From positions 124,001-188,000 of the forward strand of contig NW_001799030.1 of assembly GCF_000165425.1 (NCBI RefSeq): a stretch of DNA of 64,000 bases, given 5' to 3'. Within the stretch, counting starts at the first letter, position 1. The number at the start of each line of letters is the position of its first letter. Below the pieces are notes generated by a model. That model was not told the origin of the DNA. It worked only from the letters and a program-made list of their open reading frames with translations, and did not search any database. Below, in pieces: positions 38,298 through 49,811 of the stretch. Source of the DNA: Paramecium tetraurelia (taxonomy: Eukaryota > Ciliophora > Oligohymenophorea > Peniculida > Parameciidae). The position numbers and the translations under genes were made by a program.

Positions 38298-39440
38298 ATG
38301 ATAGATGCGAATCAAACAGAAATAATAATCAATGGGCCATAAAACCCACAAGTTTAACCCTAATATATCGAACTTAATGAAACGACGGAGACAACACAGG
38401 TGAGATAAAACTAAACAGTTAATCTAAAATCTAGAAAGGAGTTCCTTGTTTAATACTACAGAAAAATCTAACTTTAATTTGCCTACTTAATACTGTTTTT
38501 CCAGCTGGGATCAGTGGAATGGATAGGTCAAACAGTTGTTGATATAGGACATCATTCAACGGAATTTAGATGGACATTCTATATAGTTGTGATTTTGCTC
38601 ATTTTGCTTGGATTAGGATTACCGATTATTCGACAAAATCGATTGATAGTAAAAACTCTTATGTAAACTAGGTGTAACACTAGAGTCACATTTTTAGGGT
38701 TTAATCTGTTCTATTAGGGTTTTTGTTGATTGGGGTTAGTAATTATTAGATTTATAATCAACATTTTAATTCCACATCATTTTGGATAGAGACTTCCTTA
38801 TTTATATTTATGTTTAATAATTTGGTTTAGATTTTTGTGGTGAGACGCAATCTAACTCACTATGGGTATGCTTATATAAAGTGGACAGTCATTGGATTTG
38901 TGAGTTTGAATGCTTGTGTAGCATTGAGTGGATTTGAATTAGATCGATCTTTTGCAATCGCTTAAGCAATCATTCTTTATTCACTCTATTATTTTAATCA
39001 ACTGAATGCGACACTCTTGAAATTGCCTCATGAATTACCTGAGGAGGAATCTATTTTAGATAAAATTTAAAATATCAGAAAAATATCTTAAATATGGAAT
39101 GAAGAAGGGCCATAAAAGGAAAGTATCTAATAATTAAACACTACACATTACGTCGTGAATCGAAAAATAGCTACTCTTGTAGCAGGAAGCATATTCTACC
39201 TTTTAGTTCTAAATTTGTGCATTTTATTTGACAATACTTTGTTTTTGGTTATATTTATAGTACTTTCTTTGTCATTACTAAGTTTGGTTTTGAACATTTA
39301 GATTGCTTCAAAAGTAATGTTATTTATAAATCATTTAGTCATTACAATAAAATGACGTTGAATTTGCTGTGTGTTTGACCTACATGGATCTATTGAGTCC
39401 ATTCAAGAATATTATCAAAAAAAGTACAACGCTATAATGA
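38298..39440 (+). CDS. BI-1/TMBIM (Lifeguard-like) membrane protein
   Basis: Exons 38298-38671, 38698-39313 and 39339-39440 with introns of 26 and 25 nt encode 363 residues. A Gln/Asn-rich cytosolic head of ~60 residues is followed by RKEFLVQYYRKIQLQFAYLI, the family's first helix pattern. Six further hydrophobic segments follow (TFYIVVILLILLGLGLPI, SVLLGFLLIGV, WTVIGFVSLNACVAL, VAGSIFYLLVLNLCILF and others). The last exon supplies the typical ending DVEFAVCLTYMDLLSPF, equivalent to 'xYxxxxLxLYxDIxxLF' of TMBIM proteins. The splice before it is therefore supported by homology. Family members sit in ER or Golgi membranes and act as calcium-leak channels that protect against stress. Confidence 0.75.
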
Positions 39441-39697
39441 TTTATAAATAACAAATAAAGAAAAACAAAACAAAACATATCTATATATTCATAGAAAAAA
39501 ATTATCTAAATTGTGTTCACATATGGTCTATTGGTTAGAAATCTTACTTATATTATTCAAGATATGTTTATTTCTGCATGATGCTCCTCAGTTTAATACT
39601 GTTTAGTTCAATACTAAGCATAGGAAAGGAATAGAATTCATCTCATATTTATTTTATGTTACTGATAGATAATAAAACATGATATAATTATAAATAG

Positions 39698-41517
39698 TCA
39701 AAATTCAGTATTGATGGTTTCTCCTTGAGTTTGAATAATAAGGGTGAGAATGAGTGTTGCTATACCAGAAACCTTCTTTATAGAGACACCAGAGAATCTT
39801 GATTATATAATGTTGACCATTTCACTTTGTCCAAGATCACCATTCTTTTTAAAAGCCTATAAGCACGCCTTAAGGACTTCATCAAAATGTCTACCTAATT
39901 TTTAAATCAATCTTGCTTTTAGATTCTAATTTATTAATTAATGATATCATACTCTAATCTATTCATTAATTGGTGAAGTGTCAAAATCATCTTCAACTAT
40001 TTCTTGTAATTGTGAAATCATTTGACTCATTTCATCATCTTTTTTAAAAGGGTCTTTGTAGATAATTTTGTTTTTCTTCCTTCTGTCTTCAATGGAATTA
40101 TTGAAATCCTAAAAATCAATATTGGATTTGGTCAGTGTCAAAGGAGTACTGTCAGCCTCTTCAATAGGATCCAATACTTTCTCTTCTTCTTCTTAGAGCT
40201 TTCTTTTAGGACTAAAAAATAAATTGCTCTAATGATTGTTCACTATTTGTCTACCACTCTATTATCGATCAAATGACTTGATTTGTTTCTTTAATTAAAT
40301 GTGTTTGTCTGTGAGCTATTTGCCACTCTAAATGCGAATGTTTAGGGAAGGGGATTTGATTATTTTATTGGGTGTTTCAGGACCTTCTGAAAATTGATTT
40401 TTTCTTTTTGGAGATTACTTTTTAGGAGATTAGATAGGAAGAAATGATTGATTATGTTTCAATTGCACTCTCCTACTAAAATCGGGAGTGTCTATGGTTC
40501 TCTTGATTTCAGGTAGTTTGTGAACACTAGGACTGGCTCTTTGTTTTGGAGTAGCCATTCTTTTTTTCAATTGAGGTAATTACTGGACAGATCTTTTGGC
40601 TTTTGTTGTTTGATCGATCACCTGCTATTCTTTCTAGAGTGTCTCACTCAGAAATGACTTGATTCTATCTCTGATTAATTACTCTCTTAAAATCTCATTG
40701 ATAGCTGGTCGTCTATGTTCTTTACCAGAGAGAAGCTTCCCTATTAAACTGTACTAGAAGTGAATGCAATTGCATACTTTCTTAATTTGGTTGAATAACA
40801 CTCCAAAGTAGGAGTTATTTCACATCTGACAACTTTCAAAGCCAGCTGAGCGATGTTGTCACCTTCAAATGGGGGTCGTTTGTTGCACATTTCATAAAGA
40901 ACTACTCCCAAACACCATATATCCTATTTAAATCCATATGGTTGATTCTCAAACATCTCAGGAGCCATGTAATATGGAGTACCGATAACTGATTTTGCAC
41001 ATGGAGATGTTGTTGATAAAATCTTGGCAATGCCAAAATCTCCCAACTTAACCATTCCTTCTTTTGTTAGAAACACATTTGATGTCTTGATGTCTCTGTG
41101 AAGGATCTTTCGATCATGACAATACTTGACAGCCAAACTCAATTGAGTGAACCAATCAAGTACTTGAGATTCTGACAAAGAACCTTGTGTTTGTTTTATC
41201 TTTTGAGCCAAATCGCCATCATTAGCATAATCCATAACAATACACAATTTACCCTTTTTGGTTTTATAAACTTCCCTGAAATTAATAATATTAGGATGCT
41301 TCAAAGTCGACATTATTTTTGCCTCTCTATATGCTTACTATAATAATCAAAGCGATACTCTTACTGCAATTTCATCCTACTTCATATAAGACACATCGAT
41401 CTATTTAATCACACATAACTGCCTGTCTCTTATACTCTCAGCCAGGTATGCTTTTCCATAGGCTCCTGATCCAAGGAGTTTGATGCGTTTATATACTTCT
41501 GACTCTTAGACTTACAT
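39698..41517 (-). CDS. NEK-family (NIMA-related) protein kinase
   Basis: Four exons (41517-41365, 41337-40778, 40748-39953, 39925-39698) with introns of 27, 29 and 27 nt encode 578 residues. The N-terminal kinase domain shows [15 protein letters not shown] (P-loop), VIKQID (Lys), [11 protein letters not shown] (HRD loop), LGDFGIAK (DFG), [14 protein letters not shown] (activation segment) and [10 protein letters not shown]. After it comes [23 protein letters not shown]. This is the NEK pattern. The tail of ~300 residues is basic and Ser/Pro-rich (SPKKQSPKRKNQ) and ends in a helical domain. Ciliates have many NEKs controlling ciliary length and basal bodies, so this is a likely ciliary or cell-cycle kinase. 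Confidence 0.9.
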
Positions 41518-41729
41518 AATTTAAAAATAAATTGGTATAAAAATGAATAAAATATAGTTATTAATGACAATTAACTTTCATAATTTAGATGGAGTTGTCA
41601 CTCCAAATAGTTTACTTTTTTAACTGCTAATATTTTATTATATATCCAGATTATATTTTTTTGATTTTATAACATCGCTATATTGATAATTCACAAATAC
41701 AAAAACTATTAATAATATTCTAAAAAATA

Positions 41730-42915
41730 ATGAACGATTTGCAAGAAGTTAATCCATATCCTTAATTTGATGAACAACAAGAATCAAATCACTAGATTGA
41801 AGAACCCACAGCCTCCTAGGCAATTCCAGTCATTCAATAAAATATTGTTATAGACAATAACACTTAAGCAAGAACCATCGGAGAAGCTTCAAGTGAAGAG
41901 AGAAAGCAATTTCTTACTCAGAGTCTGAGAGCCTTGTTGGTGTAACAGATGTTCCAATTATCACTGGCCATGAGTTTTGCTTTTGTCGAAGAGTGGGGAT
42001 TCTGTAGTAATTTCTTCCTTTTCCTCTTCTTCACATTGAGTCTACATTTATTTATAGCCACATACAAAGCAAGGGGGTTGAAGAAAGAAGTATCTATAAA
42101 ATTTGAATAATAATAGGAAGGAGTGATGAAGTTGTAATGGCTGGGCTGGATGGTATGCTATTCGTTTGCAACAACTCTATTTTCGACTTTGTTGAATGTA
42201 TTGTACTTGGGATGGTTCTTTTATTTGCCATTCCTTACGATGGCCTTCTTATTTCCTATGATAACCCTGGGAATGATTATCCATCTTTCATCTGGGAGTG
42301 CATGCATAAGTGTGAAATGTAAAGAGCATATCGTATCAATATAGAATACTCAATAATATTCTTTGTGGCAATCTTCTTTATAGACCTAAGTATTTCAGTA
42401 TTTGACGACGGATTCATTCATTTTGGATACCTGTTAGGAGAAGTTGTTGCATATCTTTATGGATTATATTTAGCATTCATAAATGTTTAAATTTAATATG
42501 TAAGAATTCAACATAACCATAATTTAAGCCAGTCAATGACTTGTCTCTCAACATTCAATAGGAGGAAACCAAGTTGGATCAAATGATTAACTTCCTTGAC
42601 AGAGGAACATAAAAATTTGAATTGGGTGCTATTCCAGCTGAGGCTCAGGAGATCACAATGGAAGAGATCAAGAAATAGAGTAATGCTGAGAGATTGCTTA
42701 AATTGGCCATCTTGTAATCCTTCTGCATAGTGTTCTATTTGTTCCCATGGTTGTATTTTACTTTGGTGATTTGGGTGATGATGGTGGCTCACAAGGCAGA
42801 CACAAAGTTTGTGCAGATTGGCAAGAAACAAGAGGTCAAATTGAATGAACAATTTGTTGCACCAATATTAATCAACCTAGACATATTGGGAGGATTGAAA
42901 CATGCAATAGAATGA
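41730..42915 (+). CDS. Multi-pass membrane protein, unknown family
   Basis: Exons 41730-42318, 42345-42499 and 42529-42915 with introns of 26 and 29 nt encode 376 residues. An acidic, Gln-rich cytosolic head of ~75 residues precedes about eight hydrophobic segments: LLVQQMFQLSLAMSFAFV, FFLFLFFTLSLHLFIA, FATTLFSTLLNVLYLGWF, YLPFLTMAFLFPMITLGM, YSIIFFVAIFFIDLSI, LLGEVVAYLYGLYLAF and two near the end. A soluble loop of ~80 residues lies before the last pair. The early layout (KQFLTQSLRALLVQQ) is a little like the TMBIM protein at 38298, but the family ending is missing, so I leave it unassigned. Two other frames are also hydrophobic around 42150-42300. The chosen one is the only one that splices to a continuous product. 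Confidence 0.65.
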
Positions 42916-42966
42916 ATATGTATAAAAATATAAAAAGTCACTGTTATTCGTAGAAAATTAATAATA

Positions 42967-43551
42967 ATGCAGAATTATGTGTATGACATAGATTCGATCA
43001 GGGGACTCAATCTCTCCTTAAAGGTGCCATTGAGTCTCTTCGCATACATGGTGGATGAGATTTACAAATTCACACTCTCCTACTAAAGTGCCTTTTCACT
43101 CTAATCAATGCTTCAGATATTTTAGCGTGAATCTGTACCTTTGGATACTTCAGAGTCCGAATTCTGCATCAATAGTTATGTGTACTTGATTAGATTTGTG
43201 CAAAAGAATAATATCTCTGCAGAACATTTAAGTAAATGGTTGAATGAGAACACACTTGTTTAGGATGATCATAGGGAATACTTAGTCAAGGTGTTGTAAG
43301 GCTTTGATCCAGAGACAGTCAAGAAGGTATTGAGTCTAGGCAAGTTGAAAGAGTTGAAATGGACAGTCAATTAATACAATGGAGATGTCAAATACCCTAA
43401 TTTGAAAAAGCTGTATATTTTATTAGAATTCCATATCCAAGATGAGAAGGGCAATCTGCAAAAACAAATTATCAATCTAACCATCCAAGAATTCAAAATG
43501 TTACAAATGGAATTCAAGGAAATTGGTGAGATTTTGAGAAGTTTTATGTGA
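42967..43551 (+). CDS. COMM-domain (COMMD) protein
   Basis: Single frame of 585 nt, 194 residues. The N-terminal half is a helical bundle. The C-terminal ~80 residues form the COMM domain: LKELKWTVNQYN, YPNLKKLYILLEFHI, then LTIQEFKMLQMEFKEIGEIL, with the conserved Trp and the 'L-T-x-x-E/Q-F-x-x-L' helix. COMMD proteins form the Commander complex with CCDC22/CCDC93, which recycles membrane proteins from endosomes. Which COMMD paralogue this is cannot be decided. Length fits the 190-225-residue family. Confidence 0.82.
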
Positions 43552-44756
43552 ATTTATATGATATTTTTACACTAATCATGGAAGTATAAGATGTATATCT
43601 AATTAATCACAACAATCACTCAAGCAACTATTATATCACCTACCAATATATGATATAAATCATCTTTGAATTGTAGTTACATGAATCTTTATGTATTCAC
43701 AAAGCAACTTATTTATTTACAAGATCAATTCGTATTCCATCTATATCTTCAATCGTCTTATTTCACACTAGAAACCAAAAATTTCACAAATCATTATCAC
43801 AAATGCAATCATGACTTACTAAGACAACTGGAAAATATATGATCCCACTCAACAATTTGTTTCCTATCCATGTTTCTATTTTCTTGTTGTTCTCTTGCCT
43901 TGTTTATCTATATCCTTTTATCATGCTATCCAATTTCATTTGATCAAGTAGTGCTTGATGTTGAATCCAAAATAATTATCAAACACTCCTTAAGTTACTC
44001 GGACTCTTTATTGTCATATACTCAAACCATTAAATTTATTGTTAATTCAGATATAATGCTATCTCAAATGCTCTTCTACTCTATTCAATCATCCTACCTA
44101 GTCTCCCTTTGTTTGCATATAATCTAAGTCCCTCCCTACGCTGATCATCCCCCCCTATGTTGAATTCAATCTCCTAACTTTCTTACTCACTTCTACATTA
44201 TAAATGAATTAGAATTACACTTTTTGTTTAAATAATTAATAATATTATTAAAATTCCCTAATAAATTTATACATCATTAGTGATAAATTAAATTATTCTG
44301 CAACATATGCAGATATTGCATACTTTATCAATTTTCTTTGAATCTTAGAATAATATTACACCCTTTGGAAGAATGGTTTTATTTAACTTCCAGCTATATG
44401 ATATGAATAAATATAGAGTCCAATTCTTGAGGTTTTATTAAAAAATAACTATCATGAACTTATAAACTTTGTCTTAGGTTCTTTATCTTTAATATTTGAT
44501 AGTATATAAATTCTGGATACATTATATCAATATTGAAGTTTGAAATTATTAAGTTGATAATAATGCTAATAATAATTTATTAAAAATAAGATCATTATAT
44601 ATCTCCAGATATTTCTAATAAGGAATGTTAATGATGCATTCTATACACTTTGGAGGCTAGGGATTAAATGGATAAGTTTACTTTCTTATTATTTCTAAAA
44701 GGCCTTTAGGAATGACTAAGGTGATTGAGGCAATAATTTTCTATCTATTTTTGTGT
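43552..44756. other. 1.2-kb region with two doubtful small ORFs
   Basis: Convergent spacer between the COMMD and GBP-PX genes. Plus-strand frames 43578-43814 (78 residues) and 43811-44341 (176 residues, a hydrophobic stretch near its start) are open in the ciliate code. A third frame from 43870 is also hydrophobic. None shows a family motif, and frames of this size are not rare when only TGA stops translation. The part from 44342 to 44756 shows nothing I can support. Confidence 0.3.
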
Positions 44757-47700
44757 TCAAATTTTATGCTGAAGATGTAGGTTAATTTTCCTTTTATCTG
44801 ACATAATTATTTTATATGGGAACTTCTTCATATTTCTAATCCCTTGAAGTAGAGGCTCCAATGGCGATTTATTGAGTGGATTACTTCCAGAAAGGCTTAG
44901 GCATAACTGACAGAGAATCTCTTCCATAATCTCTAGACGACTAAAGTCCTTCATTTTTAGGTGATCCCACTAATTTTAAGCATAAGTCTTACTTTATGAC
45001 ATGCTTCTGCTAGGTTATTCAACTTGATCGATTGTGTCCAATTCTAAGAATTTGCGATAAGCTGTGCAATTTCTAACAGGATCTAGTTTAGCCAAATCTC
45101 TTATATATGATTGCAAAGCTCTTCTTCTATCTTCTATGACTGTGGGTCGTTTAGCATTAAAGACACTGCCAATATCAGCTGTATTGATGATGGCACAACT
45201 AGATTCTGGCATTTTCAAATTGGGATATTGTTGAATGATTGCTTAATGTAATTCACAGAAGTTTTTATATCTCCTGGAAATAGTCCATTTCTTTAAGTTA
45301 TATTGAACTCTTATCATATACTCAGTATATGGTTTATTATCAGGAGTTTCTCTAACCATAGTTTGATTGATTGAAATTTATAATTAACTTAAATCAATTG
45401 GAGGTGGTAGAGGATGAGTTTGAGATTGATTATGTGTTTATTAATGAGTTTAAGCTTATTATTATGATTACTATTATAACTATTACTATGATTATTATTA
45501 TTAAGTTGGAACAATAGGATTACATGGAGTATTATCAATACAAGTTGATAAATGTTAACTAAATCCATTACTTTAATATTGTCTATTACAATGTATACAA
45601 ACAATACTGGAACTATTTTTGAAGATCCTTTTGAATTTCTTAAGTTTGGTGACTTTTTCTTCTAATTACTTGCATCTCATTTCCATTTTATCCATTGCAG
45701 CTGATAGATTTCTGTTTGTCTCTAAAAGTTCAAGAGTGGACTCTTAATAATCGTTACTAGGATTGTTTTAAGCTTGAAATTAGAGAGTAATACATACATT
45801 ATAAAGCAATTAAAAGAGCATCATGCAATCTTTTGTTTTCATCTAACTAACTCTTCAAGAATGTTACTTGGTTTTCTAAATAAGACTTTTCTACCATCCA
45901 TTCACTCTATTGCCTAGCTGTTTATTTCTTAGAATCAATATCATTATTTAACTCTTGAATTTTCTTTTCGAATTCCAATTGCAACTTTTGAATCTCCTGA
46001 GCTCTCCCGTAATCTAAAGAGTGACACTTTTATTATAACTATTCATTGCCTGCTTTTGATGTGATCAATTCTTATCTGAGTTTCTTGTTTTCATTTTCTA
46101 ACTGAGATGATTTATCACTCAATGCTTATATTTCCTTTTAAAGATACACATTTTCTTAACTAATCAATGCCAATTATTTATCATGCTATTGTATTTGATG
46201 CTGACTCTATTATTAAACTTATTATGTTTGTTATTAGATTTATTGAAACTATGTTTTGAGATGTAATTCACTTTTCGATAATAATTCATTCTCTTTAAAT
46301 AATTGCTCTAATTTGCTATTAGATTATAGTTCTAACTAATGCTTTTCATCTTACAAGGCCTTCAACTCCTTTTCCAAATTCTAAACTTTGTATTGCAACT
46401 ACTTATTCTCCTAATTAGTTTATTGAGAAGCCTTTCTGGTCAGTTTTTCTGCTGCCTATTAATAAATTTGTAAGCTCATTTCATCAAACAACTAAGAAAC
46501 CTATTGATTTCTACCAACTTCCTTTTGAAACTGATCTCTAATCTTAAACATTTCAGATTATAATTCATAATAGTTAGAAAATTCGTCATTTTTTAATTTA
46601 TCAAGAATGTTTTCAATATGAGGTTATAACACTTTTGATTGATGATTCTAAGATAAGGTTGCAATAATACCTTGAGATTTCTTTTATTGCTTTATTTGAG
46701 TTCTTTGAATTTCTCTTCAAATTGCTCTGATAACTTCTCTGTGAATTATTTCAGATCATCCTCAGATCCTATGGCTTTCAATTTGAACTATTTCCTAACC
46801 TAATCGATCAATTGCTATTTCACAGCAGGTAAATCCTAAATCACCTAAGTCTTTAGCTTTTCAATTTGTTGTTCAGCCATGTTAATGCATTCTCTGAGTG
46901 CCCTCTCTCCTTCTGCCTTGCACACATAACCCCATGCAGATTCAACATTTGGTACCTTACCTCCATTTATCAAATCGACATAAGCCTTTGCCAATTACAG
47001 TAATTACATTCCATTCACCATGCTTCCTTAAACAGACTTAGGTCTAACTCGTTTGAAAATCTTAGATCTCGCCTCTTTCAATTGCTAAACGAATTCCCCT
47101 CTGAAATCACTATCATGTAGCGAATCCAAATTTTAGAGATCTAACTCTTTCTCGACTGGCCTAACCATTGTCATGCAATCCCGCTCTCGAAAGAAGTGTT
47201 TGATCATTCTTCTGATACGGTTCTTCTATTCCACAGAATCAGACAATCCCTTCTGCAATTCTAAGGCGTTTTCGAGATATTGCTTTGGATTGATGGAGTT
47301 TCCCTGTGGATCCACCATTTGAAGTGAAAAATCCCTAACAATCCATAAGAATTGTGGAAACGTATTCTCGGTATTTTATTAAATGTCCTAATTGTTACTG
47401 TTTTCATATTACCTTAGCAAGATTGACAATCAAATTCAAAGTGTTTAAGGCATTCTCATCGATGTTGCCAACAGAATTGTAAATAAAGTAACTACTTAGT
47501 AGAAGACTGAACAGAAAGATTCTTGTATCATGATTAACATTCTCGTCCATACCTCCGAAACCTTCGGTGTCAATGATAATGGCCTTCATATCAGGGAATT
47601 CAGCATTTTAAGCTGTGATTGTTTGACTCCAGATCCACAATCCCTTTGTGCAAGGATTTATCGTGGGACCTACTGAAAAACCTCCTGCTTGTTGATTCAG

Positions 47701-47868
47701 GAGAACTCGATTGACAAAGAAACTTTTGCCGGTTCTATATTTTCCTACAATGGAGACAACTCCCAATTTTTCAGAACCCAGGGAAGCCAGAAACTATTCA
47801 GCTTGAGGATCCACCTGAAATTGATTGTTGATGTATTTTATGAAAGGAATGGCTTTGGGTGCATTCAT
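44757..47868 (-). CDS. GBP-type dynamin-like GTPase fused to coiled coil, zinc finger and PX domain
   Basis: Four exons (47868-47413, 47387-46671, 46647-45798, 45772-44757) with introns of 25, 23 and 25 nt encode 1012 residues. The N-terminal GBP/atlastin GTPase has VVSIVGKYRTGKSFF (P-loop, residues 42-50), a switch-like SVGPTINPCTKGLWIW and DTEGFGG. A helical GBP middle follows. Residues ~430-740 are a Gln-rich coiled coil. A short Cys/His finger (CIHCNRQY, HLSTC) comes next, then a Gln run encoded by TAA/TAG. Around residues 820-930 sits a PX domain: KKWTISRRYKNFCELH, RRRALQSYIRDLAKL, KFLEL. PX domains bind phosphoinositides, so this GTPase probably acts at an endosomal or plasma membrane. 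Confidence 0.85.
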
Positions 47869-48081
47869 TTTTTGAATTTTTAATTTAACGATTTATTTAA
47901 CATAAAACGAAAAGGAAGTAACAATATCAAAAAATGTGTTTTAGCACATCTGCTCAACACCAGAATTTGGGATTATAATAATCATCTCTCTAATATTTTA
48001 GATTAAATTGATATTTTGCAATTCTTGTGTGTTATTTCTAAGTAAAAATAGATTAATCATCATTCAATTATCAGTGGACGT

Positions 48082-48933
48082 TCAAATTGTATTCCCACAT
48101 TCGAATTCAATAGTCCTCAATACATAGGCAAATTCATCTTGTAGATTTATTAATTTTTATTTGGATCTTCCTCCATTATTAAAGATTACTCTATTGAGAA
48201 TTGCTAACTCAATGTACAAGAAATTTTTGATCTGCGATTTTCTGAAATTATTCAATCCGAACCATTCACAGGCTACTTAATATTTGGTTACGAATCCCTT
48301 GTTGAATATTATATGTATTTGCAATACTTGGGTTACTATGCTAAGTTAATCCTATTTGATTTATTCAATCAAACCTGGCTTATCTAATTCAATAAAATAC
48401 AGGAAATAGAGAGGAACTTAAGTGGCAAAATAGAAGATCTTTTAATTCATTTCATAGTTTTTGGACTCAATACTCATTTACAGTAAGTAAAACTAATTGT
48501 TAAATGCATCAATAACTTATGAGTCTGTATGATTGACTCTTACTAAGGCTGCCTGCTACTAATACAATAACAGATTTTGATATGAGACATTAGGTATTTA
48601 AAACTGTCATTCAATTCTTGAACATTACAAGTAGACCAAAACTCGAAGATTGCTTCCAGATCTTTAAATGGATATGAATCTTAAGTGAATTACAGGTCCT
48701 CGTTAGTTTTTATCACCTTCTTGCATAATTGGCAAGGTGATATTATTTTTACCTGAGAAACCTGGGGATCCTGCATGGTCTATGTCTAAATGTTAATAAG
48801 ATTACTTGCCCAGATTCAGAGGTTTCTATTCAGTTATCTATTTATCAAAGTCTTCCTAAAGATCAATCATCCTATCTATGTATTTCTTATTCATCTTTGT
48901 GTTTTAGGAGATGATCGTGCAATTGTTCATCAT
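48082..48933 (-). CDS. Hypothetical protein, N-terminus uncertain
   Basis: Exons 48933-48637 and 48603-48082 with a 33-nt intron encode 272 residues ending at TGA 48082. Visible segments include IDRMIDLQEDFDKQIT, PVIHLRFISIQRSGSNLRV, ALVRVNHTDSQVIDAFNNQF and LNNFRKSQIKNFLYIELAIL. It is mostly helical, with no membrane segment or known motif. The intron was chosen for phase (5' GTCTAC); a downstream GTAATG breaks the frame. Upstream in another frame (49066-48943) a protein-like stretch (NSLNSKLDYNYIWKIKDHDY) abuts this start and would join with a one-base shift. The true gene may therefore be longer, or broken. Confidence 0.5.
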
Positions 48934-49085
48934 CTCCTCATTTTTAATCCCTCATATTGGGATGATGATTTTGTATAATTTTGTCATCCTCTATTATTTA
49001 ATGCAAGTAATCATGATCCTTGATTTTCCAAATATAATTGTAATCCAACTTAGAATTAAGAGAGTTTTTCCACTTCATATGGAAT

Positions 49086-49486
49086 TCAATGAGATTTAAG
49101 GTAAGTTTGTGTAGATAATATATATATTTTGAGATGATTTTTAGAAAATCCGAAAAGTTCGCTAACTTGCTCTGGATATTCCTTTAACACATCTTTCTCT
49201 TCTGACCGTCAGTTGATGCAATATATTGACCATACTTTTATTATTAGTAATGCTATCAATTTCAATTCTCATTAATTCATCAGCCAATTGCTAATGTTCC
49301 AATAACGCATTATAATAGTACTTCTGATGACATTCAGGTATATCATCATCTTTCCACACTTGCAATAATGAGTTCAATCTAACATTATTGAATTAATTTG
49401 TTTGACTACCAATCAAAATTCAAATTGCATACTTTCCAATTAATCCAATCTCCGATCACCATTTCCAATTCGAATATCTTAAACAT
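49086..49486 (-). CDS. Hypothetical small helical protein
   Basis: Three exons (49486-49384, 49358-49236, 49201-49086) with introns of 25 and 34 nt encode 113 residues. Segments IGDWINWKVCNLNFDW, LWKDDDIPECHQKYYYNALL and LKEYPEQVSELFGFSKN look like genuine protein. The 'LWKDDDIPECHQ' helix loosely recalls the helical domain of G-alpha subunits, but the GTPase motifs are absent. The first exon may extend upstream, where the frame stays open without an ATG. It could also be the 5' part of the gene at 48082. Confidence 0.45.
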
Positions 49487-49811
49487 CCTAATTATTCGAG
49501 ATAAACCATTTTTATTATTTATATTTTTAATTTGTTGGTATATTAATTTAGTAGTAATTAGTAGTGATGAGAATTTACACTTAATCAACCCTTTTTTGAT
49601 CTAACTTTAAAATTAATTGAATATGTGGTATTTAAATAAAGTAGATATCATGATAACTATTGAAATTAAGATGATCTTGATAGAAATATACCCAATTTCT
49701 ATGTACTTGATTCACTCTCTATTTCCTCTCATCTGAAAATCATTGGATTTTACAAATATATCATCATTATTCCAATATTATTTTGATAAGCAATTATATA
49801 TATTAATATAA
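49487..49811. other. Spacer upstream of the MORN gene
   Basis: About 325 bp of AT-rich sequence between divergent genes. It should contain both promoters. The minus-strand frame of the neighbouring gene stays open into it as far as about 49588, but without an ATG. Nothing else is recognisable. Confidence 0.35.

Noticed and set aside
42508..42852. Minus-strand 114-residue open frame
   Set aside because: Antisense to the last exon of the multi-pass membrane protein gene; no motif.
47940..48520. Long plus-strand open frame (EIFDLRFSEIIQS...)
   Set aside because: The minus strand over the same DNA splices to a clean 272-residue model with a better start. The plus frame has no ATG and cannot be spliced onward.
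48790..49098. Hydrophobic plus-strand open frames that looked like a membrane protein
   Set aside because: They are shadows of the minus-strand Gln/Asn-rich coding DNA. AT-rich antisense frames often look hydrophobic.
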